DNA of 13,256 bases from an uncultured Oscillospiraceae bacterium (GCA_937915075.1 CALDMA010000223.1:1-13256); one strand, 5' to 3'; positions 1-6,567 are shown, numbered from the stretch's first letter. The notes: generated by a model not told the origin, from the sequence alone. Program-made: numbers and translations.

Positions 1-41
1 TCAGTTTAACAGATTTTTGGGGATTTTGCGACTGCACTTAC
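1..41 (-). mobile_element. Possible terminus of an IS66-like insertion sequence
   Basis: The intron reverse transcriptase similarity breaks just upstream of a minus-strand GTAAGTGCAGTCGC that starts at position 41. IS66-family elements have terminal inverted repeats beginning with GTAA and often GTAAGYG. The abrupt loss of RT homology, with no frame carrying it further, fits insertion of another element here. Only about 41 nt are visible, with no transposase, opposite end or target duplication, so this is a tentative call from terminal sequence alone. Another element or a simple deletion junction could look the same. Confidence 0.3.
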
Positions 42-516
42 AGGGTACTACTCCAGACCTATTAGGGCGAAACCCATTACTTCTTTCATGGAACTTGGCC
101 TCACAGATAGGTTCTAAGACCTGTAGGATACATTGCTGTACCAGTCTATCCCCAATAGTGGGAATTCCGAGCGGTCTTGTCCTTCCGTCTGGCTTGGGTA
201 TTTCAACTCGCTTGACTGACTGGGGTTTGTAATAACACAGGCGTTTCCGAATAGTTTCAACAAATACTTGCTCGTCTAATGACTTAACATCTTTGATTGT
301 CTTGCCATCAGTTCCCGCGGTATCACTTCCACCATTGCTTTTGATGCTCCTGTATGCCAGCTTGATATTCTCTTTACTGGCGATAATTTCCATAAGGTCG
401 GTAAACACCTTTCCTTGCTGGCTATCTGCATATAGGGCATCAAAGGTTTTTGTCATGTCGTAATATTCGGCATATCTAATCTTTTTCTTGACTTGCGGTT
501 TCTTCTGAATCGACAT
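1..516 (-). pseudogene. ltrA: Truncated group II intron reverse transcriptase/maturase
   Basis: The ORF matches the N-terminal part of bacterial group II intron maturases. It has a basic N-terminus, the RT-0/RT-1 type stretch with RVEIPKPDGRTRPLGIP and IGDRLVQQ, and the FERSNGFRPNRS-like RT-2 motif near residues 147-157. The family normally continues through the catalytic YADD motif and the maturase (X) domain to more than 400 residues. Here the similarity stops after RPNRS, and an unrelated tail of about 17 residues leads to a stop at the window start. Neither other forward frame continues the RT domain, because both meet stops within about 20 nt. This is therefore a breakpoint rather than a simple frameshift. 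ATG codons lie at 525, 522 and 516. The one at 516 sits about 9 nt after an AAAGGGG ribosome binding site and is preferred. Without YADD the product cannot reverse transcribe, so retromobility in cis is lost. Confidence 0.8.
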
Positions 517-1226
517 AGGCATCATCCCCTTTCTTTGCAGAGGACAATTTTCTTTGTCATACTCGAAGCTACGTCTATCAATCTTTCAGTTCTGAGTATT
601 CTTGACTTGTGGCCATCCCTCCACCATTTGTTATCATGGTTTCATAGGTACTATGCCACTACTATCACCTTGGTAAAGCTGCTTATATCCATTCTGCGGT
701 TTCGACAACACCATTTCATTTGCCTGCAACGGCATCCATGTCCAAGGCTTTCCACGTTCCAATGCTCCTATCATAATAATTGCTTTAGGTGCTTTCTCTG
801 GGCCTGCACGCAGCTTTCGCCTTACTGCCTGTAACAGTATATGGACTTTCATAAAACAGCTTTTTACTCATCCATGTGTGCGTCATTGATATGACCCGCG
901 CATTTCTACGCGTTATGCATTTAGACCCGTACACTCGAAAGTTCGTCGGGAAGATTTCTTCCATTCTCACCATGGCAATTCGACACCCGGCCTATCAGTT
1001 ACACCATCCACCTCTGGACAGCTTTCGATGAACAGACGTTCATTACGGTAACTTTCAGCCGACTTTGGCGAGCTCCCTGACAGATGGTTTGTTGCACACC
1101 CCCCCGCCAGTCGCAGTTTGTAGTGTGAGCGTTTCAGGGCGTTACTCCATCATTCCACTCATCAGAGCATCAGTTCTCCTAAGATGTTCTTAGTGCCTAA
1201 CCTTTTCAGTTAGGAACGTGTCGCAC

Positions 1227-1617
1227 CCGTTTTGCACTCTAAGATGGCCTTGCGTCCATCCGGCAGTGTTACAAAACGGTCTACATCGGCGATCAGGAAG
1301 GGAAAGAATGGGTGTTGGTACATCCAATGGTCTTCATACACAGATAGTCCGGTCTTCTTTGCGAAGATTTGAGCTACCACATCTTCGAGCAAATGCCCAA
1401 TCTGGAATGTGATGCTTTTGTCCGGCCCATCATCTGACATGACGACCCCAATTTTATCATAATAAAGGTCTCGTGCCGTGCGATATGGGGAGGAATTAAG
1501 TGCAACAGCTACATCACTGCCGCCAATTCCTTTTCGCCTCCAACTGAGCCATTGATCCTCTGTTAGAGTTGTGATGTCCACCAATCTGTTTGGCGTGTAG
1601 TTCAGGTTCAGCCCCAT
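1227..1617 (-). CDS. YqaJ-type viral recombinase exonuclease, 5' exon interrupted by a group II intron
   Basis: The roughly 130 encoded residues match the N-terminal half of YqaJ/lambda-exonuclease-like PD-(D/E)XK nucleases. Visible motifs are IGGSD at about 31-35, a GHLLED helix at about 74-79, the metal-binding ADVDR around 110-114 and ILECKTG at 125-131. These enzymes resect double-stranded DNA ends 5' to 3' and usually pair with a RecT/Bet annealing protein for element recombination. The ATG at 1617 follows a GGAGGTG site inside the end of the upstream gene, and only 3 nt separate it from that gene's stop, so the two are probably co-transcribed. The reading frame continues into the intron for a few codons (TRS, stop at 1210), which is not real protein. 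The C-terminal half would lie beyond the intron, outside the window. Function depends on splicing. Confidence 0.8.
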
Positions 1618-1620
1618 AGC

Positions 1621-2163
1621 CTACACCTCCTCGCAGCGATCAAACCCACAATTGCCGCATTCTGGGCATTCCTGATCATCAGGATCCTCGAACGAGGCAA
1701 AGCTCGTTATCTCCCCGCAATGCCGACACTTATAAGCAAGTAGATCTTTTTCGGTGTGCTCTACCGTCCCTGTGTCATCGCAGGTAATGTGTTCCTCAAA
1801 ACATATTCCCGGCTCTGAGGTCTGGATCATGACAGAAACGCCATCTTCTGCGCAGGCCTCTGAGAGAGTCAGGCACTCATTAGGAGAATTCTGCGGATAT
1901 CCACCGATCAAGCAACTGTATGCTGACCATGCGAACGACGCGACAAACGAGTAACTTGCTTTGGCATCGACGGCAGGCTCGGAGAATTCTTTCATAGCCT
2001 CATCAATGAATGCCTGCCTTTTCGACTGGATGAAACTCCGTGCAAAGAAACGCTTGCCTGGAATGGTTGAAGGATCGTCTTCGCTGACAAACCGTTCAAT
2101 GAACGACTTAATGCCATCCCGTGTACCGGTGACATTTACATACCCAAACGCCCAATTAGGCAT
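1621..2163 (-). CDS. YubB/Api92-like ferredoxin-fold protein with C-terminal zinc-binding tail
   Basis: The protein has 180 aa. Its start, MPNW followed by a short beta strand and VTGTRDGIKSFIERF, is typical of the YubB/Api92-like (DUF1281-type) ferredoxin-fold proteins common on plasmids and phages, whose biochemical role is unknown. The C-terminal 40 residues carry a zinc-ribbon-like pattern, CRHCG at 146-150 and CPECGNCG at 166-173 with another Cys at 177. That suggests nucleic acid or protein binding. The ATG at 2163 follows an AGGAGGATAGATT sequence, an excellent ribosome binding site. The gene is followed after 3 nt by the exonuclease gene and preceded after 12 nt by a small hypothetical gene, in a tight leftward operon. 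The family assignment rests on the N-terminal motif and is moderately secure. Confidence 0.65.
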   Translation of the reverse strand: MPNWAFGYVNVTGTRDGIKSFIERFVSEDDPSTIPGKRFFARSFIQSKRQAFIDEAMKEFSEPAVDAKASYSFVASFAWSAYSCLIGGYPQNSPNECLTLSEACAEDGVSVMIQTSEPGICFEEHITCDDTGTVEHTEKDLLAYKCRHCGEITSFASFEDPDDQECPECGNCGFDRCEEV

Positions 2164-2175
2164 AATCTATCCTCC

Positions 2176-2436
2176 TTACTCTTCAAAATCAGTATTGTAG
2201 TGCTCGACGATCTCAGTCGGCTCGTCAGATGCACAGTTGCCGTAGACAACAGTCTGAAGTGCTTCCTTGTTTGAATCGTATTCTACGCAAGCCAGGATCG
2301 CTGTAGCGCCATCCTTGCGTACATAGTCGATGAAAACGCCTGGGTAGTCTGCTGCACAGTCAGTCTTATCGTGTTTAGCGTAAATCGCGAGTTGTCCTAC
2401 TGGCGTATCAACAATAAAATGCCGAGTCTTTTCCAT
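2176..2436 (-). CDS. Small hypothetical protein (86 aa)
   Basis: I do not recognise this protein. It is an acidic, soluble product that begins MEKTRHFIVDTPVGQLAIYAKHD and contains GVFIDYVRKDGATAILACVEYD, suggesting a small alpha/beta fold with several beta strands. It has no signal peptide, membrane segment or known catalytic motif. An in-frame TTG lies at 2442, but the ATG at 2436 stands about 10 nt after AAGGAG and is the better start. It overlaps the 3' end of the upstream gene by about 29 nt and ends 12 nt before the YubB-like gene, so it is translated as part of the same leftward operon. Confidence 0.6.
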   Translation of the reverse strand: MEKTRHFIVDTPVGQLAIYAKHDKTDCAADYPGVFIDYVRKDGATAILACVEYDSNKEALQTVVYGNCASDEPTEIVEHYNTDFEE

Positions 2437-2980
2437 ATTCAATCCGCTCCTTATTTTCGGTGATATCTTTCATGACTGAATCCATAGCGGAGAGTACTAC
2501 CTCAACTCCCTCGAAGATGTGGTCACTATCTAATGCCCACATCATGTCATAGAATTCGCCGTCTGGCGTGTAGACAAAGCACTCCCACCAGTTGTTGTGT
2601 TCCATATCGAGTCGATACCGTTTATGCGTATCGCCCATGGCAGCATATAAGGCATGGTCAGTCTTCAGATATGGCAAAACATCAACGCCAAAACGTCCAG
2701 AGTTACTCTTATCTTTGACATAGAGTAATTCTGTACCATCACTCTTATCGTAAAGTGTGGCGTAGATATCTCCGCAGGCGTGGATGACAAAAACACACCC
2801 GCGCACCTTGATAGATACCACCAGACCGCCGTACCAGAGGGAAGAATACTGCTTACGGCAAATCGGCTGATTGAATTCAACTTTGATAGGTTGATGTATC
2901 CTTCCAATCTGCTTTCTGATATGCCAGCAAAGGTGTAGACGCTGTAAGGTGCTGATGCCTTCGAAGGTTATATTCTTCAT
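2408..2980 (-). CDS. Hypothetical protein (190 aa)
   Basis: I do not recognise this protein. The N-terminus, MKNITFEGISTLQRLHLCWHI, is followed by beta-rich segments (YGGLVVSIKVRGCVFVIHACG, IYATLYDK) and an acidic helical C-terminus (IFEGVEVVLSAMDSVMKDI). It looks like a soluble mixed alpha/beta protein without membrane segments. The ATG at 2980 follows an AAAGGCGGTG ribosome binding site. The stop of the 383-aa gene upstream lies 16 nt away, and its own 3' end overlaps the next gene. Close packing and full frame coverage support a real gene, and its function cannot be inferred. Confidence 0.6.
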   Translation of the reverse strand: MKNITFEGISTLQRLHLCWHIRKQIGRIHQPIKVEFNQPICRKQYSSLWYGGLVVSIKVRGCVFVIHACGDIYATLYDKSDGTELLYVKDKSNSGRFGVDVLPYLKTDHALYAAMGDTHKRYRLDMEHNNWWECFVYTPDGEFYDMMWALDSDHIFEGVEVVLSAMDSVMKDITENKERIEYGKDSAFYC

Positions 2981-2996
2981 GGGGGATCACCGCCTT

Positions 2997-4148
2997 TTAC
3001 CACTTAAAGTCACCGGGATGATCATACTCATGCCAGTTCACATTCAAGGCACGAGATACGATCTCCTCCAGCTGAGCAATCCTCAACCCAGAGGCACCGT
3101 CACACTGCGCAGAGAAGATCACATCGCTCATCTGCATGAAGAGTTCATAGGCCGTGCAAGGACTGTCCCCATGAATTGCTACGAAATAGTCCATAGCTTC
3201 ATAGGAGGCTTTCTTCGGAGCCTTGATTCTTTTCAGGACACGCATGAGTGTTGTGACGGGATAGCGGATCTCGATGTTCATTAGTTGCACTTGCTTGTCC
3301 AGCGCCTTTTCAAATTGCGCGTAGACCAATCCGAGCTGTTCCTCAAAATACTGCATATCTACACCATTCTTGTGTTCGGTGCGAATGGAGTACCCTAATG
3401 GAACAATACGGCTCTCGGCACCAACCAGAAAAATCGGGTAGAGATTTGCGCCGCTCATACCCACATCGGAGGTGGAAAAGCGCAGCGCAGGAACCATTTT
3501 CTCGGTTTGTAAGCCTTTGGCAGCAATCTCCCTATGATATATATCGAGGAGCTTGTCTGCCTGCCCATCCAGGCGCCAAATTGCTGTCGCAATGGAGTGA
3601 TCGAAGTGGGCTGTCATGAAAGTGTTTCCGGGATACTCGCGGTTGAGAAAGTCGCTCGTTGCCTTAAATAGAGGCAGCATCTCCATAACGGTGTAGTCTT
3701 TCGGATCGCCACCATGTACTGCCGATACCTTCTCATCTGCGATTTTGATTAGGCTGTCACCAGAGGCGACGCCCATGCAGTAGTTGAGGATCTCAGCGAA
3801 TACCGTCTTGGAAACCTTGTTGAGTGCATGCCCAGAGATGCGTGCGCGCTCGAGAACAGTCTTGATCGCGCAGGAACGGATCGGATAGTCCTTACCATCC
3901 ACCTTCAGCAGGAGGCTGGTATTCTCCATTGTGTCTTCAAGAATCTCTGCGGCGCCATTGTGGTCATAGATCTGCATGTACAGATTCCCGAGCGTGGAGC
4001 CTCGTTCCACCGGTTCGAACTGAAGTTCTCTGGATGGGGCGGTCATCCATTTGCTGCGGGCTTTCCGGTCGCTCAGGAATTGAAAAAAATCCCCCGACTC
4101 CGTAAAGCTACGACTGAAGTTGTCCGTGAATACTTTGCTTTCTGTCAT
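2997..4148 (-). CDS. Hypothetical protein (383 aa), conserved-looking accessory gene
   Basis: This is the largest leftward gene and I cannot name it with confidence. The protein is soluble, with no signal peptide or transmembrane segment. Notable segments are LSDRKARSKW near residue 26, LLLKVDGKDYPIRSCAIKTVLERARISG in the first third, FRATSDFLN-like helices in the middle, FSTSDVGMSGANLYPIFLVG around 220-240 and a helical C-terminal half ending in HPGDFKW. The layout of a self-contained N-terminal domain plus a central beta region is vaguely like the DUF932 phage/plasmid family, but I see no motif that proves it. The ATG at 4148 lies about 10 nt after GGTGG. It is the first gene after the structured RNA and terminator at 4207-4404, so readthrough or anti-termination could control it. 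Confidence 0.6.
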   Translation of the reverse strand: MTESKVFTDNFSRSFTESGDFFQFLSDRKARSKWMTAPSRELQFEPVERGSTLGNLYMQIYDHNGAAEILEDTMENTSLLLKVDGKDYPIRSCAIKTVLERARISGHALNKVSKTVFAEILNYCMGVASGDSLIKIADEKVSAVHGGDPKDYTVMEMLPLFKATSDFLNREYPGNTFMTAHFDHSIATAIWRLDGQADKLLDIYHREIAAKGLQTEKMVPALRFSTSDVGMSGANLYPIFLVGAESRIVPLGYSIRTEHKNGVDMQYFEEQLGLVYAQFEKALDKQVQLMNIEIRYPVTTLMRVLKRIKAPKKASYEAMDYFVAIHGDSPCTAYELFMQMSDVIFSAQCDGASGLRIAQLEEIVSRALNVNWHEYDHPGDFKW

Positions 4149-4206
4149 TTGCTTGTTCCACCTTTCAAATTGTTATTTCTCAAACCCGCCAAAGCGGCAT
4201 TTGGAC

Positions 4207-4246
4207 AAAAAAAGAGCGCCTTGATCTGAAAATCAAATCAAAGCGC
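4207..4246 (-). terminator. Intrinsic terminator or attenuator before the 383-aa gene
   Basis: On the minus strand a 14-bp stem (4246-4233 with 4229-4216, two G-U pairs, 3-nt TTT loop) is followed by TC and seven T at 4213-4207. It lies about 58 nt before the start of the 383-aa gene, so it either ends the structured RNA or attenuates the downstream operon. Confidence 0.75.
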
Positions 4247-4404
4247 AAAATGAGAGGCGAAACATATTGTTCGCCCAGAAGTGCCAATATGAATTGGCTC
4301 ACAGCTTATGAAGCTCCGTATCGGAGATGAAATCTAATAAGTACGGAGACAGGATATCATTAGATCCATCCGTTCGCCAGAATACCTATTTCTGCTTTCT
4401 GGGC
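4207..4404 (-). ncRNA. Candidate structured RNA or cis-regulatory leader with pseudoknot potential
   Basis: The gene-free stretch 4149-4445 is full of complementary segments on the minus strand. In 5' to 3' order: GCCCAGAA (4404-4397) can close with TTCTGGGC (4280-4273). ATCTAAT (4365-4359) pairs ATTAGAT (4338-4332). CTCCGTA (4348-4342) pairs TACGGAG (4320-4314). The last two helices interleave, giving an H-type pseudoknot. A second CTCCG (4326-4322) can take the same CGGAG partner in a small hairpin. Then come GCCAAT/ATTGGC (4298-4293/4288-4283), GGCGAA/TTCGCC (4275-4270/4261-4256) and a terminator. It matches no RNA family I can name. It may be a free small RNA or the leader of the 383-aa gene. 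A possible promoter at 4379-4406 would start the RNA near 4372 and leave out the outer stem. Confidence 0.5.
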
Positions 4405-4406
4405 AA
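4379..4406 (-). promoter_or_regulatory. Weak candidate promoter for the structured RNA
   Basis: On the minus strand TTGCCC (4406-4401), a 16-nt spacer and TATTCT (4384-4379) give 4 of 6 matches to each sigma-70 box. It overlaps the T-tract of the upstream terminator. It is the only plausible promoter I found close to the RNA, and it is weak. Transcription could instead come by readthrough from the upstream gene. Confidence 0.25.
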
Positions 4407-4438
4407 AAAAGGCGCTAATCCGTTCGGATTAGCGCCTT
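4405..4438 (-). terminator. Intrinsic terminator after the 163-aa gene
   Basis: A near-perfect 12-bp GC-rich stem (GGCGCTAATCCG at 4411-4422 with CGGATTAGCGCC at 4425-4436), extended by A-T pairs, is followed on the minus strand by six T at 4410-4405. It begins 8 nt after the stop of the leftward gene at 4446, so it closes that transcription unit. Confidence 0.9.
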
Positions 4439-4445
4439 GATCTCA

Positions 4446-4937
4446 TTATTTGAGCTTAAATAGTTTCAAGTCAACCACTATTGGTGAAGCAAGCTCAGCC
4501 TCCATATGGCGAGTACATTCCTCCACCTCTGAAGACACCTCACTAATTACCATATGCGTATGATCCGCATTCCATCCACATAGGAGAAAGCTACCCTGCT
4601 CCGTCAACTCGACTGTACGCCATACGGGGCAACTGCCATCGAACTTGATGGAGCATCCGATCATCTTACAGTGCAATGGCATGGTAGGTTCCGGAAGCCT
4701 CATAATCACGCAGGCTCGGTCAGCAGAATGAAAATCCGTTACAGTAAAATCGGCAGAAGAATATTCAATGAAATCTCTTGTGCCTTTCGCATCCGGCTCG
4801 ATATAGTTATACGCTGTCGCCAAAAGCTCGCCTCTCTTTTCTATCGCATACTGAATGAAGCGTTTCGGCTGAGCGTAAAAGGTGTATGGCAAATGCTCAT
4901 GCTCGTTATAGTACCTCTGCAATGCAGCGCTATACAT
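4446..4937 (-). CDS. Hypothetical protein (163 aa)
   Basis: I do not recognise this protein. It starts with MYSAALQRYYNEHEHLPYTFY, then a helical segment and a beta-rich middle (FTVTDFHSADRACVIMRL, CKMIGCSIKFDG) and an acidic C-terminus. It looks soluble. The frame is open up to 5018, but the ATG at 4937 is directly preceded by GAGGAGGGAGAAA, a far better ribosome binding site than that of the ATG at 4970, so 4937 is chosen. It follows the 98-aa gene downstream of the ImmA-like peptidase and ends 8 nt before a strong terminator, making it the last gene of the repressor-side unit. Confidence 0.6.
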   Translation of the reverse strand: MYSAALQRYYNEHEHLPYTFYAQPKRFIQYAIEKRGELLATAYNYIEPDAKGTRDFIEYSSADFTVTDFHSADRACVIMRLPEPTMPLHCKMIGCSIKFDGSCPVWRTVELTEQGSFLLCGWNADHTHMVISEVSSEVEECTRHMEAELASPIVVDLKLFKLK

Positions 4938-4975
4938 TTTCTCCCTCCTCACAAGTTTCTCCAATGTCATGGACT

Positions 4976-5272
4976 CTAAAATAGATCCTTCAACGGCACC
5001 TTTCGTTCCACAAACCAACGGCCAATCGTATTGCCTGTTAAATTGGTGGATCGTTCAAAATAGAGATATGTTCTTGCACCATTGACCTGGATGGTGTAAC
5101 GATCGCCTTGCCCGCCGGCTTTTGCAGCATAGGCTGGGCGAATATCGATTACGCGGTCTATTTCATATTTCTGGCCGTCTTCCCAGATGATTTCCCTGGG
5201 CAGCATTGTCCCATCCGAACGATGCTCTACAAAAACGGACACATAGACCTTATAAGCCGCACCTGGCAGCAT
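4976..5272 (-). CDS. Small conserved-looking protein of unknown function (98 aa)
   Basis: The product has a clear domain-like core with MLPREIIWEDGQKYEIDRV, RPAYAAKAGGQGDRYTIQVNG and TYLYFERS..GNTIGRWFVER. This reads as a small beta barrel or sheet with conserved Gly, Trp and charged positions. I recognise the pattern as a small protein of mobile elements but know no assigned function. The frame is open upstream to 5407, but that part overlaps the peptidase gene out of frame. The ATG at 5272 lies 2 nt after the peptidase stop, which supports coupled translation and fixes the start. The ribosome binding site is weak (GGAG about 15 nt upstream), consistent with coupling. Confidence 0.6.
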   Translation of the reverse strand: MLPGAAYKVYVSVFVEHRSDGTMLPREIIWEDGQKYEIDRVIDIRPAYAAKAGGQGDRYTIQVNGARTYLYFERSTNLTGNTIGRWFVERKVPLKDLF

Positions 5273-5274
5273 AC

Positions 5275-5826
5275 TTAACTCAACGGCTGCTCCAGATCGC
5301 GCTTGAGGAAATCCCCGTGCGCAATATACGGAGCTGTGATTTTTACACCTTGGCATTGTAGAATCCGGAGCTTGAAGTCCAACAGCTCCGGTGGCACATA
5401 CAAGCACTTCGCTGTCTGGTAAAAGTCCATTTGCATCTCCAGCGCTTCTAAGACGGTGTCATCGCTGAGCATAAACTCCGCAGCAAACACATTTGCCTCA
5501 TACTCCATTCGATTTGTATCCTCAAACATCGCAAACTCATGGAAGGTGTTAATGGCAGAATCGCTGTGGAGGACTGCATGCCCCAACTCGTGTGAAACGA
5601 TGATCCGACGAATACTGTCAGACAAATCGCTGTTGAGCATAATCAGTTTACACCGAGAAGAAACCAGGAAAAAACCCTTGCAGGAACGGGGGCTCTTTCC
5701 CATCGGACGCTCCATCACCTGGATATCCAAATACTTGCAGATCTCATACGGGTCATCTGTCTGATATTTCATTTTTAATCGGCTTACTTCCTGCTTGATC
5801 GTCATCGTCAGCAGCAACCCACTCAC
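5275..5826 (-). CDS. immA: ImmA/IrrE-family metallo-endopeptidase
   Basis: This is a zinc metallopeptidase of about 180 aa. The HELGH motif (residues 79-83) and the downstream MEYEANVFAAEFM helix (107-119) are the two conserved blocks of the ImmA/IrrE family, supplying the two zinc-binding His, the catalytic Glu and a later acidic ligand. In ICEBs1 the ImmA protease cleaves the ImmR repressor and releases the element. The XRE repressor gene directly upstream makes the same role likely here. Start choice is open: GTG at 5826 gives the longest ORF, TTG at 5817 has the best spacing from GAGGTG, and ATG at 5805 gives MTIKQEV. The 98-aa gene follows after 2 nt. Confidence 0.85.
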   Translation of the reverse strand: MSGLLLTMTIKQEVSRLKMKYQTDDPYEICKYLDIQVMERPMGKSPRSCKGFFLVSSRCKLIMLNSDLSDSIRRIIVSHELGHAVLHSDSAINTFHEFAMFEDTNRMEYEANVFAAEFMLSDDTVLEALEMQMDFYQTAKCLYVPPELLDFKLRILQCQGVKITAPYIAHGDFLKRDLEQPLS

Positions 5827-5849
5827 CTCACTTCAGAAAGCAGTTTTCT

Positions 5850-5855
5850 ATTATA
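5850..5855 (-). promoter_or_regulatory. Candidate -10 box upstream of the peptidase gene
   Basis: The minus strand has a perfect TATAAT at 5855-5850 in the 86-nt gap between the repressor and peptidase genes, about 25 nt before the peptidase start. No good -35 box lies at the right distance. It may be a secondary promoter or chance. Confidence 0.3.
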
Positions 5856-5912
5856 CAGCCTGACAGTACCACAAGGGTTGTCCAAAAATCCGTACACTCA
5901 GAATATTCCTGC

Positions 5913-6350
5913 TTACTTTTTGTAGTCTTTACGGGTGAACTTCTCGCTGGCTCGCTGCTTATTTGCAAAATACGCCTCAGCGACTGCTTGGAAGAAAAGC
6001 TCCTTATCCTGCTCGGGGACATCGCCACCGGCAAAGAGAGCACGCGTTTGTGTCAGCAGCTGCTCAACATCAGTTGCTCCCTTACGGCCATAGGCTGCTC
6101 TTGCACTCTCAATGTATGGTGCCTCTTCAAGTCCATAGTTGGGATCTACGATCTCATCATTGCTTAGATATGCCGTGGAAACACCCAGCACCTCCGCCAA
6201 CCTCTGAAGATTTACACCGCGAGGCATTACACCTTGCTTTTCGTATTTGGTAATCGTGCGCAGCGTGACACCAATCTTATCAGCCAGTTCTGTTTGCGTA
6301 AGGCCCAGATGCGTGCGGCTCTCTCGAATCTTTTCACCAGTCGTCTTCAT
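5913..6350 (-). CDS. immR: XRE-family repressor (ImmR/cI-like)
   Basis: The 145-aa protein has an N-terminal Cro/cI-type helix-turn-helix over residues 5-60. It shows GEKIRESRTHLGLTQTELADKIGVTLRTITKYEKQ with the typical LTQTELA recognition region, followed by LAEVLGVSTAYL. The C-terminal half has no known catalytic motif and would hold the dimerisation surface or the protease-sensitive part. It is transcribed away from the polymerase operon from a consensus promoter lying inside a repeat array, the usual layout of an immunity repressor that regulates itself and a divergent promoter. The ImmA-like peptidase follows 86 nt downstream. The ribosome binding site is GAGGAGACGGTT before the ATG. The gene symbol is by analogy with ICEBs1. 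Confidence 0.8.
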   Translation of the reverse strand: MKTTGEKIRESRTHLGLTQTELADKIGVTLRTITKYEKQGVMPRGVNLQRLAEVLGVSTAYLSNDEIVDPNYGLEEAPYIESARAAYGRKGATDVEQLLTQTRALFAGGDVPEQDKELFFQAVAEAYFANKQRASEKFTRKDYKK

Positions 6351-6393
6351 AACCGTCTCCTCTCGCAGCTTTGGAAAGTTTTTGAAAGTTCTA

Positions 6394-6423
6394 TTGACAA
6401 ACCCTTTCCTGACCTGCTATTTT
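6394..6423 (+). promoter_or_regulatory. Candidate rightward promoter for the polymerase operon
   Basis: TTGACA at 6394-6399, an 18-nt spacer and TATTTT at 6418-6423 face the Y-family polymerase. The -35 box is perfect and the -10 box is 4 of 6. Transcripts would run through the repeat array, with a leader of about 135 nt. No better rightward promoter was seen in this gap. Confidence 0.5.
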
Positions 6424-6429
6424 GTTGTT

Positions 6430-6532
6430 AGAACTTATTGGAACTTAATAGAACTCAATCGGAACTTTAGGCACATTATATTCTGCAAACTGGAACTTGT
6501 CAATAGGAACTTTTAGGAACTTGATGGAACTG
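6430..6532. repeat. Phased GGAACTT repeat array, probable operator
   Basis: Eight same-orientation copies of RGAACTT or close variants start (at the G of GAACTT) at 6431, 6441, 6451, 6462, 6493, 6507, 6517 and 6527. Two blocks of spacing 10, 10, 11 and 14, 10, 10 stand on either side of the repressor's -10 region. A spacing near one helical turn puts the copies on one face of the DNA. Weaker reversed copies (AAAGTT) occur at 6375-6391. A protein that binds cooperatively, most simply the XRE repressor, is the expected ligand. Confidence 0.7.
6475..6503 (-). promoter_or_regulatory. Consensus sigma-70 promoter for the repressor
   Basis: On the minus strand TTGACA (6503-6498), a 17-nt spacer and TATAAT (6480-6475) match the sigma-70/sigma-A consensus perfectly. 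It faces the XRE repressor and gives a leader of about 115 nt. One GGAACTT repeat lies in the spacer and touches the -35 box, and others flank it, so autoregulation is likely. Confidence 0.85.
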
Positions 6533-6567
6533 ATTCTTAAAGGCTATGGGCAGGAGGTATGCCGAAT

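Larger units (their letters stand above)
1..1226 (-). mobile_element. Group II intron, 5' part (runs off the window start)
   Basis: On the minus strand the sequence reads GTGCGAC from position 1226, matching the group II 5' consensus GUGYG. About 700 nt of gene-poor, hairpin-rich sequence follows, as expected of ribozyme domains I-III, and then a reverse transcriptase ORF where domain IV should lie. The intron interrupts the YqaJ-type exonuclease gene, whose 5' exon ends at 1227. Short ORFs inside 530-1226 have no recognisable protein features and are best seen as ribozyme sequence. Domains V and VI and the 3' exon are not in the window. I could not identify EBS/IBS pairing by eye, so the subclass is left open. 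The 5' boundary is well supported. The left limit is only the window edge, and another element may interrupt the intron near position 41. Confidence 0.85.

Noticed and set aside
634..852. 72-codon minus-strand ORF inside the intron
   Set aside because: It sits in the ribozyme part of the group II intron and has no protein-like features.
5273..5407. N-terminal extension of the 98-aa protein
   Set aside because: It overlaps the peptidase gene in another frame over its C-terminal coding region, and the coupled ATG at 5272 is a sufficient start.
6388..6532. LexA (SOS) box in the divergent control region
   Set aside because: The Gram-positive box needs GAAC-N4-GTTC. All GAAC copies here point the same way, and no inverted pair with 4-nt spacing is present.
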